Positions 1 to 10,697 of a stretch of DNA of 64,000 bases are shown here, piece by piece. The DNA lies in the NCBI GenBank assembly GCA_013400155.1, contig VXBM01000419.1, positions 185,679 to 249,678 on the forward strand, in the 5' to 3' direction. The position numbers were made by a program, and so were the translations under genes. How positions within the stretch are numbered: the first letter of the stretch is position 1; the number at the start of each line of letters is the position of its first letter. Source of the DNA: Helopsaltes ochotensis. Taxonomy: Eukaryota; Chordata; Aves; Passeriformes; Locustellidae. Under the pieces are notes generated by a model, which did no database searches, was not told where the DNA came from, and was given only the letters and a program-made list of their open reading frames with translations.

Positions 1-343
1 TTGGGAAACTGAGTCACTGAGTCACCCATCTCTTAGAGGCTTTGAGACAGAGATCACCAGGACCCAAAGAAACAACCGGCAGTTTGGCTGCCTGGTCCTG
101 CTGGTGGTGGGTGAAGGCTTTCCAGGGAGATTGGGTGGGATAAATGTGGGAAAATCTTATATTCGGACTTCCTGCGATAGGAGTAATCTACAGAAAAAAA
201 TTTATCAGTGGGTTTTTCCAAATGGAAAACGGGGCTGCTGGGGAATTGCGAGGGCAGGGAGGTTGTGGTGGTGGCCCCAGGCCTGACGCTCGGTTGTCTC
301 ACAGGACTGAATTTTAACCCGCTGCTCTCCCGCTTCCTTCCAG
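1..343 (+). other. NCOR2: NCOR2 intron upstream of the first coding exon (3' end only)
   Basis: This stretch has no recognisable coding content and ends in a pyrimidine-rich tract followed by CAG at 341-343, a good splice acceptor. It is read as the end of an intron separating an off-window 5' non-coding exon from the exon with the start codon, as is usual for NCOR genes. It is not CpG-island-like, so it is unlikely to be the main promoter. A second CAG acceptor, ending at 302, would give a longer 5' UTR. Confidence 0.6.
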
Positions 344-432
344 CTCTCGCGCGACGTGGAAAGCACACACACGATGAAGAGGAGCTCCCGGCTCTCCTAA
401 TCCTTTGCTGGTGATTTGGAAGCTCCTCGGCC
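344..432 (+). other. NCOR2: NCOR2 5' UTR portion of the first coding exon
   Basis: These 89 bases lie between the predicted acceptor (CAG at 341-343) and the ATG at 433. The stretch is purine/GC-rich and contains one complete upstream ORF (374-400). The left edge is inferred from the acceptor only, and no transcript evidence is available. Confidence 0.55.
374..400 (+). promoter_or_regulatory. NCOR2: Upstream ORF in the NCOR2 5' leader
   Basis: An ATG at 374 with A at -3 opens an eight-codon frame (MKRSSRLS) closed by TAA at 398-400, 32 bases before the main ATG. It is complete within the predicted 5' UTR. Such uORFs can lower or condition translation of the main frame, with re-initiation or leaky scanning needed to reach 433. 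The role is inferred and depends on the UTR boundary. Confidence 0.45.
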
Positions 433-537
433 ATGTCTGGCTCCACGCAGCCCGTGACGCAGAGCTGGCGCACGGCCGAGCCGCGCTACCCCCCGCACGC
501 CATGTCCTACCCGGTGCAGATTGCCCGGCCACACGCG
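433..537 (+). CDS. NCOR2: NCOR2 coding exon 1 (residues 1-35), start codon
   Basis: This exon encodes the extreme N-terminus of nuclear receptor corepressor 2 (SMRT), a nuclear scaffold that brings HDAC3, TBL1 and GPS2 to unliganded nuclear receptors and other repressors. The 35 codons begin MSGSTQPV and include RYPPHAMSYPVQIAR, matching the long SMRTe-type start. The paralogue NCOR1 starts differently (MSSSGYPP). The ATG has G at -3, and no upstream in-frame ATG is joined to it. The exon ends at a clean donor, GTAAGG at 538, in phase 0. A probable LTR begins only 37 bases into the next intron. Gene identity is very secure; only the upstream UTR boundary is uncertain. Confidence 0.95.
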
Positions 538-574
538 GTAAGGCCAAGGCTCCCCTCCCTGCCCTGCCTGTGGC

Positions 575-1026
575 ACGGTGCTGCTGCGTGTCCCCGAGAG
601 CCACCTGCGCCTCGGCGGGCCCGGAGCACTCTGCTGAGAAAGGAAAAGGCGAGGAGATGGGGTTTTATTTGGAAATCCGGGTGTTGTTTTTATTGTCTGA
701 GTTGTGGGTACGGCCTCGAATGTGTTCTGGGCGTGAGAGCCAAAATGGGCCAAGGATCCAGGGTTATACAGCAGATAAAGGGGTGGTCCTTGAGGGTCAG
801 GGTCCAATAGGGATGGGAAAAAGTGGTGCAAAGGGGTAAATATAAACTGGGGAGACTAATGGGGCTAACAGGGGTGGAACACTGCAGAACGTTAACCTAA
901 TGGGGTTCAAGGGAAAGAAGAACATTCTGGGAATGTTCATTCATTCACATATATGGTGAACAAGGCCGAACAGGGTGACATAAACGTAACGAAACAATAG
1001 AAAATAAAACCTAAAGAATATTAACA
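575..1026 (-). mobile_element. Probable solo LTR of an endogenous retrovirus (antisense)
   Basis: Read on the minus strand, the block starts TGTTAATA at 1026. It has a TATAA-like box (near 760-767) and then two polyadenylation-type motifs, CAATAAA (near 691-697) and AAATAAA (near 664-670), in the order expected of U3-R-U5. It is flanked by the 6-bp repeat TGTGGC at 569-574 and 1027-1032, as an integration would leave. An 8-bp inverted repeat (920-927 with 931-938) lies inside. The weak point is the 575 end, which reads AC on the plus strand instead of the expected TG, so that border may be mutated or wrong. No internal retroviral genes are present; this would be a recombined, non-coding remnant. 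Confidence 0.5.
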
Positions 1027-4000
1027 TGTGGCTGCAAAGGCCCATGGGAGGAAGGCTTTTCTCACCCTAATCCAAAAGGTGTCTCAGGCCCCTGGGCAGG
1101 GTGGTAGCCACGTGGGTGTCCCCAGTGCTGGGGCAGTGGTTCAGCTGCGCCGGCCACGGATGCGGCTGTTACAGAGAAATCAGACCATTTCCGTGCCTGT
1201 GGTACAGGATTTCACTGTTCCTCTCTCGTGGGATCCTCTTTTGTTTCTCCATATGGTGCTTTCAGTTTTTCTCTCCCTTTCCAGCCTTTTCCTAAGCACT
1301 TGCTGTGGTGGTGCTCATGGACTCCGGCTCATCATTTCTGGGCAGCTGTGTCCTGTTTGTCCTCTTGGCAAAAGCACCTTTGGTTGGGTGCAGCATCCAG
1401 CCTGGGGGCAAAGGGGAAGGCTTGACCATTCTTGTGGAGCAGCAGTAGGTGCCCTCCAGCCCTTTCTGGCCTGTCCTTGGCACTGGATCACAAAGGAAGG
1501 ACCATCCTCTTCTAGGTGGGGCTCAGTGCTTCCCAGGGAACCCAGTCCTTGCTGCTCACACCCACAGGAGAGCTCTGCTACTTCCCAGGCAAACTGCTGA
1601 GGGTGAACCTGCCTCCTGCCCTCTTAGCAGATCTGCCTCTTTATGCAGCTCTCCTGGGGAGCAAGAAGATAACTGAGCAGCTGAGCTTTCCTATCCTTCC
1701 CCCCCTTTTTCCCCTCCTCTTAGTCTTGACCTGTAATCTTTTCTCTTCTTGGATCAAGGCATAAGCTGGAGATGATTTTTTTTTTCCTGGCTCTGTCTTG
1801 TTGAATGTACCAGAACTCACAGAGGTTAATTCACCTGGATCCAGCCTCTCCTTTCTGTGCTGTCTCACTCATGCCTGTGTTTGCTCATTCCGGCTGGGTG
1901 AGTGTTTTCAGTTTAAGCCCTTAACGGAAGAAATTCTTCTTAGTGGAACAGCTTTAGTCAGCTCAGGCTGCTTAAAGGAATCTTATTAGGTGCTGGAGTA
2001 TGGCTCACACTTCCAAGGGTCTTTGGAGCTGCTTCTTGGTGGGTCACAGTCAGGTGGAAGGTGCCTGAAACGCAAGTCAGGGAGGAGACCTTGTCTGGGG
2101 GTTTATGTTTGACAGTGACAGCTACTGAATGGTCAAATTCAGTCTGTGCTGGTTTTAGAGTTCAACTGGAGAGCCTGGAGACCCATGAAATGCCGGCAAA
2201 GGGCTGAAATTCCCTCATTTGCCCTCTTTGCCTGGCTCCAGCAGAGTGGCACAGGGAGCAGAGCCGGAGATTGGAAAGGCTTTGAAATAGAAACGTTAAG
2301 GAGGGCGCGGGACGAGCTCTTGGCTGCGTTTGCTGGCTCATCTACATCGCTCGGGGCCTGCGTGCTGCTGCACAAAGAAGCTTTTCATCCTGGGTATGAG
2401 ACACGCTGACCTGGTTCGATTTATGGGAGCTTTGCTTCCATCAGTGTGAGCGTGTTTGTTTGGGGGCTGGAACATAACCAAGAGCATTTGTCTCAAAAAG
2501 AAAATCCCAGTTCTCTTTTTATCAGAAACCTGAGCGGGAGGAGGATGCGACCAGGTGAGCATGAGCTGCAGTTGTTGCAAGACTGTGGTTTGAAAGCAAA
2601 CCAAAGGAACCTCGGTCTGCAGTGAGGAGACTGATTTTAAAAGAGTGTGAATGGCTCCTATCATTGGGGTGCTGAGAGCCCTTCTCTCCTGCAAAACCCC
2701 AACTGCTTCCCCTTAGTGCAACAGCAGGATGAGCAGAGCAGGGCAGTTGTTTGCAGTGGGCTGGAGCTGGGGGTTTCTGCAGCCTGCGGTGAACACTGGT
2801 TTTGTTCTGTTGTATTAACGTTGGAAGAAGTTGCTGGCACTCACTTGTAGAAGCTATTTTTGCAGGCACATGTAATCACCCAAAGTAACGCGATACCTTT
2901 TGGGTGTCTGGATGCAGGAGAGGTCCGAGCTGAGATTGTTGTTTTTTTTTTTTGATGGGAAGCCAGAAGACTCCTCTGGGCAGGAGCGTGCCAGCCCCAC
3001 ACAAAGGGACGCACCTTGCCTGTGCTGGGAGGGTAGGCAGAGTGTTTCTGGAAGCGTGTCCCTGCATGATCTGCCCCGCCGCTCTCAGCTGTTCACAAAC
3101 ACGTGTCTCTTGCTCGGCGGCGCCGTGAGCTGGAACCTGGCCATGGCTCTGGGGCTGGGGCTGAGCTCTGGTGGGATTGCTTGGGAGAGGAGAGCCCAGT
3201 TCCTTTGAAGTTGCTGTGCTGTTTAATATTAAAAGTCAGCGGTATTTGCTTGCATGTCTTGGCCAGGTCAGTTTTGTCATGGGGTGTGTTTGCACAGTGA
3301 GAGCTTGTTTGGAAGAAACCAAGAGAGGCCAAAACCAACCCGACACTAACGTGTCTTGCGTCTAATTAAATTTTGGTTCTGGTTTGTTGCGTTCCAAGAC
3401 ATCCTTTCCTGAGAACTGGGAATTCGTCAGCTCAGGGATCCTTATCCTGGTGGTGGAAACGCCCTGGGTCACCTCCTGGGCGCGTGTGCGGGGCTGAGCA
3501 CAGCAGGGCTGCAAATGCTATTATAATATAAATAAATAATCACAGCTCAACTGTGACGGTCGCACCCAGGGAAATGCGGCGCGGTAGGAATGCTGAGCTC
3601 AGAAATGAGCCGTGACATTATTTTAGGCTTGGAGACACTTTATGAAAAGTGATTTAAAGGATTGCAGCTGTTTGATTTCACAGATGAGGCAAGTGAGAGG
3701 GGATGTTGTGAAGGAGGCAGGAGGCAGTGGAAGCAGGCTGAGGGATTTTTCTTCTCCCATCACGTAAAGCCCAAGGGAATATCCAACAAAATGGGAGGAA
3801 AAAAAGTGTATTTCAAGTAAACAAACAGAAATATGCTTTGTACTTATGGGCACCTCCTCCCAGCAGCATGTTCCACAAGCTACTGCTGAGTTTGGAGCTG
3901 GCAGAGAAGATCCAGTACCGGTTGAGTGAGGCTGTTTGGTGTCTGGTTTCACTCTTGGTTGCCAGCTTTGGGCACGGCTGTGAACCCGTGGGTCTGACCC

Positions 4001-7000
4001 AGACTGAGCTCTCTCCAATGGCTGATGCAGCAAACGGGCTCTCCCACAGGGTAAGCAACATACTCAGGTGTCTTCCTCCTCTTCCTCCTTCCCTGGGAAA
4101 TATCTGGCCCCAACAGCTCTTGGGAAGGCTGGATGTGAAAATGGTACAGAGTTTTGTAATGGACATGGATTTAATTCTGTCTTACTAGACAATGACTTGC
4201 AAAAAGCTTTGACAGGTCAACATGCTTTTTAATGGGAAGAAGGAAGCTTAGTGGAAAGGTTCTGGTTTGTTTGACTTTCTTGAGGTAAAACTAAAATCTC
4301 CAATAATCAGCATTTTCTTCGTAAGGGCACGGAGTGGTTCTTGGCCAAAGTGCAGGGAAAACATTTCTGTTTTCCATATTCATTAGCTGTAATGTTGGGG
4401 TGTGCTGTTGACTTCTGTCATGTTCAGCTTGGAAACAGAGGAATTGTTTGAATGCTCCATGACCTTTAGCTAAAGGTGAAAAAACACATTACTTATGCTC
4501 TTAACCTTCTAATGTGTCCAAAGTTCATGCTCTCTCAAAGGAAACTTTTGCATGAAGGATATTCATTTTCAGGCAACCTACAGATATTTTCTGTAAACAG
4601 ATCAATTTTCCTATGTAGTGCACGTCCCCCTTCGTTTTTAAAACCTCTTCATGATCGATATTCCCTGGGAACAGAAGGGTTCCCCTCTTTTCCTCCTGTG
4701 TGAATCCAGTTTCTTGCTGTGACCCCCTTACCAGCCTTCCTGCTCCTGTTAGTGCCCTGACATTTCAGAGCAGGCATGGTGTGGCTTTGGATGTAGGCTG
4801 GGCTTTCCAGGAGGGTGGTATGGGGTGCTTCAAATGCTGGGGGTTGTGGCACACAAGGTGTCCCTCAAGCAGCAGCCTCTGTGACAAAACAGCCCCTGCT
4901 TTTGGGGAGCTTTTCTGTACTAGACATGCTAAACAGGATTAGGGATTGGTAGGTTTGGGGTGTGTACACACTCATATGAAATCAGTGCTCCATCATCACT
5001 CGAATTCCCTTTTGTGAGCACTTTGCTCTCTCTACTAAACAAGAGGCTCATTTTGCCTCCTTCCTGCTGTTTGCCCCCGTTCCCTGCACCCAGCTTCATC
5101 TGGGATGGAAAGCTGAGCTTAAGCCCTCCTCAACTCCTCTGCTCCAGCTTTTGAGACCATTGTGCTTTTCCCATGCCACCTCTCCTGCCTGGGAGCAGCT
5201 CAGCAGTTCCTTCATTAAGCTCCCCATTTGCAAACCAGCCCTTGTGCAGGAGCGTCCCGGCCCCATCGCTCGTTTGCCTTGGCCCAGGATAAATAACTTC
5301 CTTGTCTGCGTGAACCAGAGACAAGAGGTTGGTGCAAACTTGCGTGTTGATATTTGGTGTCCAAGCCAAAAGGTGGCCTGGGGGGAATCGAGTGCCTTCC
5401 CTGGCCAGACTCCTCCTCCCAGCAGTTTGAGCAGGGCCAGTTAAATGCAGTGTCCTGCTGTGGAAGGTGCTGTGGGGAGGCTCAGGCTCCGGAGATGGCA
5501 GCAGCTCGCTCCTCTCCGCGGTGACATGGTCGGGGTGGCACAGCGGCGCCAGGTAAGCCTGCACAGGGGCACTGTGCTGTGTTGCTTTTCCTCGGAGGAG
5601 TTATTCACTCTTTTGTCTCCTGGGAACAAAATGCTGATCTGCGTCAGCGCTCCAGGAACCGGCGGAACGGAAGAGTTTATGGTGCAGCACCTCCGAGCAC
5701 AAAGAGCAACCTCCTGCTACCGGCTGAGCGAGGGACGTCCTGAATTCTGCCTGCCGGGCTCCAGCTAATGTTTTAAGGAATGACCTGAAAATAAAAGACA
5801 TACCTTGGAAATACTGACTCTGATCAAGTCTGTCACGAGAGCTCAGCGCTATCTCTCTCGAGTACCTTTCCAGTGACAGATTGCATTAGCTCTGAGCAGC
5901 TCAGTGGTGGATTTCGGAAAATTGGCTTTCTGCTCTGGGGCTGAGAGAACATGGAAGTGAAAGAACAGGACACCTAATTCCCTGCCCTAGGGTCTCCCTC
6001 CCATTGCTGGGAAGAAGTTGGCTTACAGCAGTTTGTATTTAAATCTTGTTTTCCCTAGGATACAGCCTTTATCCAAAACACTTCTTTTACTTCAAGCTAC
6101 AGTAAACTTCTGTGGTTGCTTCCTAATCTTCTTTTTGGACATGATTTGATGCAGAAGGTGATGCTTTGCTTTTGGTTGATCTCAAGATTGTAAATGCACA
6201 GGGTAAGAAAGAAGTTTCACTGTTTATGTGGTTTGGCAAAGCCACTAAAGCCACTTTTGGAGCCTTTTCCTGTGCTTCAGGCCCGACTCTGATTGCGCTG
6301 CCCCACCAGCCCCTGGAGGCACCTTCTGCAAGACTGAGGATTTTTGCTGGTTGTCATTGTCACAGCGTTTATTCAAAATACTGAGCAAGTGAAGGATTTG
6401 CTGTGGAGGTGTAAGGGAGAGTAGGAGAGAGTAGGAGACGTGGAAAGCTGAAAGGGTCCTCCGTGACCTGCAGATGGGTTGCGGGTGTTGTACTGGAGCA
6501 GGTGTGGTAGGAGGTGGTGGGAGGCTGTGCTCCAGAAGAGACGTGATGAGCAGCTAAATGACCTGGTGCCTTTTAAGGTAGAAAGTTTGGGTTTGTTGTG
6601 TGAAGAGAGCTGCTCACCCTGGCTGGGTGTTCATGGCTTCAGGAAGGACAGCACCAGGCGTGGGGGCTGGAGGAAGGGCAGACGGGTCATTCCCGACTCA
6701 AAGGCGCCTGGATGCGACTGGGACAAAAGTCTTGTGATGGAGAGAGGCTGAAAAGCAGCACTGTAGTGGATGTGCTGCTGCTCTGTGGGCACCTCTGGCT
6801 GCCGGGGAGAGGGCTGGCGGCTGGCTCCAGCACCCGGCACCGGTCAGATGACCGGGAAGCCACAACAGCTGAGAGCTGTCCTCACCGAGACGTGACTTCT
6901 CCGTGAATGGCACATTCAGACGGGGCAGCCAAGCACTGCTGGCAGCCCTGCTTTGCTGGAGAGGTGGGGAGAGGGCATGGAGAAGGGTGCAGTGCTGTGC

Positions 7001-8248
7001 AGCTGGTGCAGACGTGGCCTCGGTGCAGGGATGGCTGCAGGAATCAATGCCTTCCAACAAGGGGCCACGCGCAGTGTGGTCACCTCCTAAAACAAAAGGC
7101 CGAGTCAGCAGCTTCGGAGAGATGGATGGCAATGAGACTGTCTCAGAACAATAAGGGCATTTGTCTTTTCAGCACATGTTGCATCGCTGTAGGCAAGATA
7201 AAAATGCATGTATTCAGCCAGGTTTTTATTACTGACCTTATCTTCAACAGGGGAGCTGATTGTGGAGGAGTTATTGTTTGGTTTATGTTGTTGATTTTTT
7301 TTTTCTGAAATCTGCAGTGAGCTTCCCACAGGATTTTGGCGAGGAAGTTGGGCAGACAGCATTGTGCTTGTGGACAACCTGTTTGGATCAATAATCACCT
7401 CCTTTGCACTTCAGAGGAAGTTTTTAGCAGCAGAGGATGGTTCCTCTGGGCTGGGGAGGCTAAGCATGGTGGATTGCCACACTGGTCCCCTCACAGCCCG
7501 AGCTGTGTCTGGGCCTTATGCAGTGACAGCTCTGCTACCACTCTGGTGCCTCCCAAACCTTTTGCCTTCCTCTTACCTTTGAGAATTGGCTTTGGGAAAA
7601 ATTATTTTCTTCAGGCGAATGCTAAAAAGTGTATTTCTTGGTCTGATGAGCAAATACTGTGCTGCCAGTGCCAAGGGGTATCCAGGCACCAGAGAACTTT
7701 TCCTTTTATTGCTAAAATAGGTCACGCTCACTGCTGGCAGAAAGAGATGTTAGGCAACTTCGTTTTCCAAAGCTGAGGGTGTGCAGAACAGGAGTGGGCG
7801 ACCATCCCTTGTCTCTGACCAAGCCACCAGAGTGGTGGTCATGCTGCTTTGTCCACCTCACAAATTAATTGCTGGATGATCTGAGGCATGTTCCAGGTTG
7901 GGATATGCTGCTCCATGCTGGCTGTGTGGTTCTGGGGGTGCAGGAAGCTCAACAAATCCCCTGCTTCCCCGGGAGATGGGATGGCTTTGCAGTCCAAAGC
8001 TGTGTGATCACATCTTGGACACAATGTTGGGCTGCCCTGGGCCGTGTGGACATGCCAGAGCAGCAGCTGTAAAGTGTCCAGCTGTGGCTCCATGTGCCAC
8101 CAGTGCCACAGTCTGGGGGGCACCAGCCCTGTGCTATCACCCATCACTTCCCCTGTGGTTAACAGTTCCCAGGACGGCACGCGAGCTGCTCTCCAACAGC
8201 AGGGACAGACCAGGCATCCTTTGTGAGATTAGATAAGGGCCATGAGAA

Positions 8249-8272
8249 ATTCCATTTCATGAGAAATGGAAT
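8249..8272. repeat. Perfect 10-bp inverted repeat with 4-base loop
   Basis: ATTCCATTTC at 8249-8258 is followed by ATGA and then its exact reverse complement GAAATGGAAT at 8263-8272. The direct repeat CATGAGAAAT overlaps it, at 8241-8250 and 8258-8267. In the pre-mRNA this would form a stable but short hairpin within intron 1. Confidence 0.8.
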
Positions 8273-8419
8273 AAATAGGGATGTTTTGGCATTGTTTTTT
8301 CTCGCTATTTGTGCCGTGCCATTATTAATTGGCCTCATTGAATGTTTCAGCAGAAACAGCACATAGTTAGAAAATAAAAATTATTTGCCATACAACGCTG
8401 GGTGAGCTTGTAACGAGCA

Positions 8420-8850
8420 GCCCTAATCCACGGCGGAGGTGGCGAGGAGCTGGCATTTGCTCCTGCAGGAGTGTGAGGGCAGTGCCCAGGCCTGTTTGTC
8501 TGCCTGCCAGAGGTGACGAGGACAGTGTGGGGCAGCAGCTTGTCGCCGGGCGAGCGCTCCTGTGCCGGGGAGCTCCGCAGGTGCGGCGCTGCCTGCGCCC
8601 CATGCCGTGATTCGAGGCGGCTGCGGCGCCGGGGCCGCTCTCCGCCGGGGAGCTGGCTCAGCTGGCGGATGTGGTGGCTGACCCCAGGCTGCTCCTCCTC
8701 GGCGTCATGGCAAAACAAGCACCCGTGGTTTCTAAGCGGAGCTGTCTTACACCGAAACTCGGCGGGGAGCTCCCGGTCGCTTTCTCGGTTGAAGAAGTGG
8801 TAAGGGACGCTGACGGATCTCACGCTTTGGGCCGCTCGAGCTGTGCTGCT
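8420..8850. promoter_or_regulatory. CpG-island-like block in intron 1
   Basis: I count roughly 35-40 CpG dinucleotides in about 430 bases, densest at 8540-8650, in GC-rich sequence with no matching exon. The flanking intron has far fewer CpGs. Such blocks in bird genomes are often unmethylated promoters or enhancers. No TATA box or coding exon is evident beside it, so function is inferred from base composition only. Confidence 0.45.
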
Positions 8851-10618
8851 CTGGCTCTCATCTGGCTGCGCTCTAGGTCTCCGTGGGTTTGCTCCAGAGC
8901 TGTTTTTCCAAGGAAGCCAGAAGCGCTGGGTGCTTGTACTTGTTTTTCTGCCGGTGGGAGGAAGAGAGGAGGAGCAGTTCGCCTTTCTGTTGCAAGACCA
9001 GCTCCAGGCTTCCTCTCTGCAGGCCTCCCACCTCTGAGGTCTTCTCCTCAGAGGCTAATTCTTGGAGCTGTGGGGAGGCCATGTGGATGGAGCAGTCGGT
9101 AGATGTCTGTGTGGACGTGCTCGGTGCTGGAGTTGGGAGTGCAGGGTCAGAGGTGCTGTTGGCTGTGGCGTGGCGTTGTCTGGCGCCGTGTGCTGCGGGT
9201 CAGCACCTGGGGGTGCTTCCAGCATCACTCTCAGACCTCCCCTTCTTCCTCCTGGTTGGAGATCAGGCAGCCAGGACGCAGCAGCTGCAGGCAGGGGAAG
9301 GAGAAATGAAGCACACCAACACGTGTCCAAAAGAGAAAGCGAGAGAGGCACAATGGCTGCGCCGCTGCCTGCAGTTATTGGCTTAGTGTGGGGTTTACCC
9401 TGAGGTCGGGGACAACAATCAAGAGTTTGCTGGAGACTTTATGGTAGGTAAGGCAGCAGGCTGGAGGCTTTAAAATAGTTTTAAAAGTGAGGGGGTGGTG
9501 AGGAAGCTTCTTCCTTTTCCATTCTGTTGTGCCTTCTCTGTGTGTTGCCAAGAACTTTTCTGTAATGCTGTGTTCAGGGGTGTGGCTTTAAACAGTTGGA
9601 TTAGCAAACCTAAATGAGCCTGGTAGACTCAGGTTATTTGTGGTAGAAGGATTTACCAGGAAAGGGATGGAAATAGTGGTTTTGGCACTCCCAAATCAAG
9701 GGATAACACAGAAGCCTTGAGAGTCTGGGTGCTGTCCCAGGCTCTCCCTCCCAGCACCCCACACAGGAGCAGCAGGGACATGGCCAACTTTCCTGGTGGG
9801 CAGCAGAGGATACTTTTGGTCCCTTAGGCTGGGTCTAAATACTTCTTCAGTCTGCTTGCTGCACAAAGAAGAGTGTTTTAATGAGGCCACTGTTGGGTCT
9901 TTAGCATTTCATTTATCTACAGATTTGCCTGGTGTTGCCCTGCTCTGCTGGAGTGGCTTCTGGGGGTGCTGTGGTGCTCTTGGTGTCTGTCTGGCCTTGG
10001 CCATGCTGCTAGCGTTGGCCTCCTGCCCCCAAATCGGATTTGTCAGAGCCCCTGACTATCCATGGTCTTTCTGCTTCCTTGATTTCTGTCATGACATTTA
10101 CTGAATTCATGAAATCTGCACAGCTTCCCAAAGTACATCCCCACGGGAGCACCTGAGCCACAAGGAACAACAGGGAAGTTGATGCAAAAGGAAGAAAATC
10201 CTCACTGGAGGCACTTGGAGATTTGAAAGGTCTGGAGAGGGTGCTCTGGCAAATCAGCAGATTTGTGGGGTGGCAGGAAGAGATGCAAAGAGAGGGAGAG
10301 GAGGAGCAAAAAAAATAGAATTGAGCAAAACCCAGCGAATCAATGTAGAGTAAAAGGAGCAGCATGTAGGTTGGGGCTGCAGGGTTCTTTAGTTGTTTTA
10401 TTTCAGGTGTCTTGGAGTTGCTCATGAGCAGGTGCTAGAAATTTGAGGTCAGGGTGAGGGCTAAATCACATTTCTGTGATTCAGTGGTGGGGAATTCAGG
10501 TGGCACCCACTGGGTGCTGCTCCTGTATCTGTGTGGAAGTGCAGCGGTGCTGGCAGCAAGGTGCCTCCCAGTAGGTGTTTTTAAAACTCTGCCAGAGAAA
10601 ATTGAAGCCTCTTCTGAG

Positions 10619-10697
10619 TCATAGAATCAGTTAGATTGGAAAATACCCATAGAATCATCAAGTCCAACCATTAGTCCAGTACTGCCAAGTCCATCAG
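10619..10697 (-). mobile_element. CR1 LINE 3'-end fragment (antisense)
   Basis: The segment begins TCATAGAATCAG and continues with TTGGAAAA, ATCATCAAGTCCAACCATTA and ACTGCCAAGTCCA. This is the typical reverse complement of the 3' untranslated tail of avian CR1 retrotransposons. Only about 80 bases are recognisable, and the rightward continuation has decayed or is missing. This is a 5'-truncated, inactive copy, as most CR1 copies are. Confidence 0.75.

Noticed and set aside
1..343. Core promoter of NCOR2
   Set aside because: CpG density is low and a good splice acceptor ends at 343, so this is better read as intron after an off-window first exon.
397..831. Minus-strand open frame of 144 residues
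   Set aside because: It runs through the probable LTR and across the antisense side of the NCOR2 start-codon exon. It is an LTR read-through frame, not a gene.
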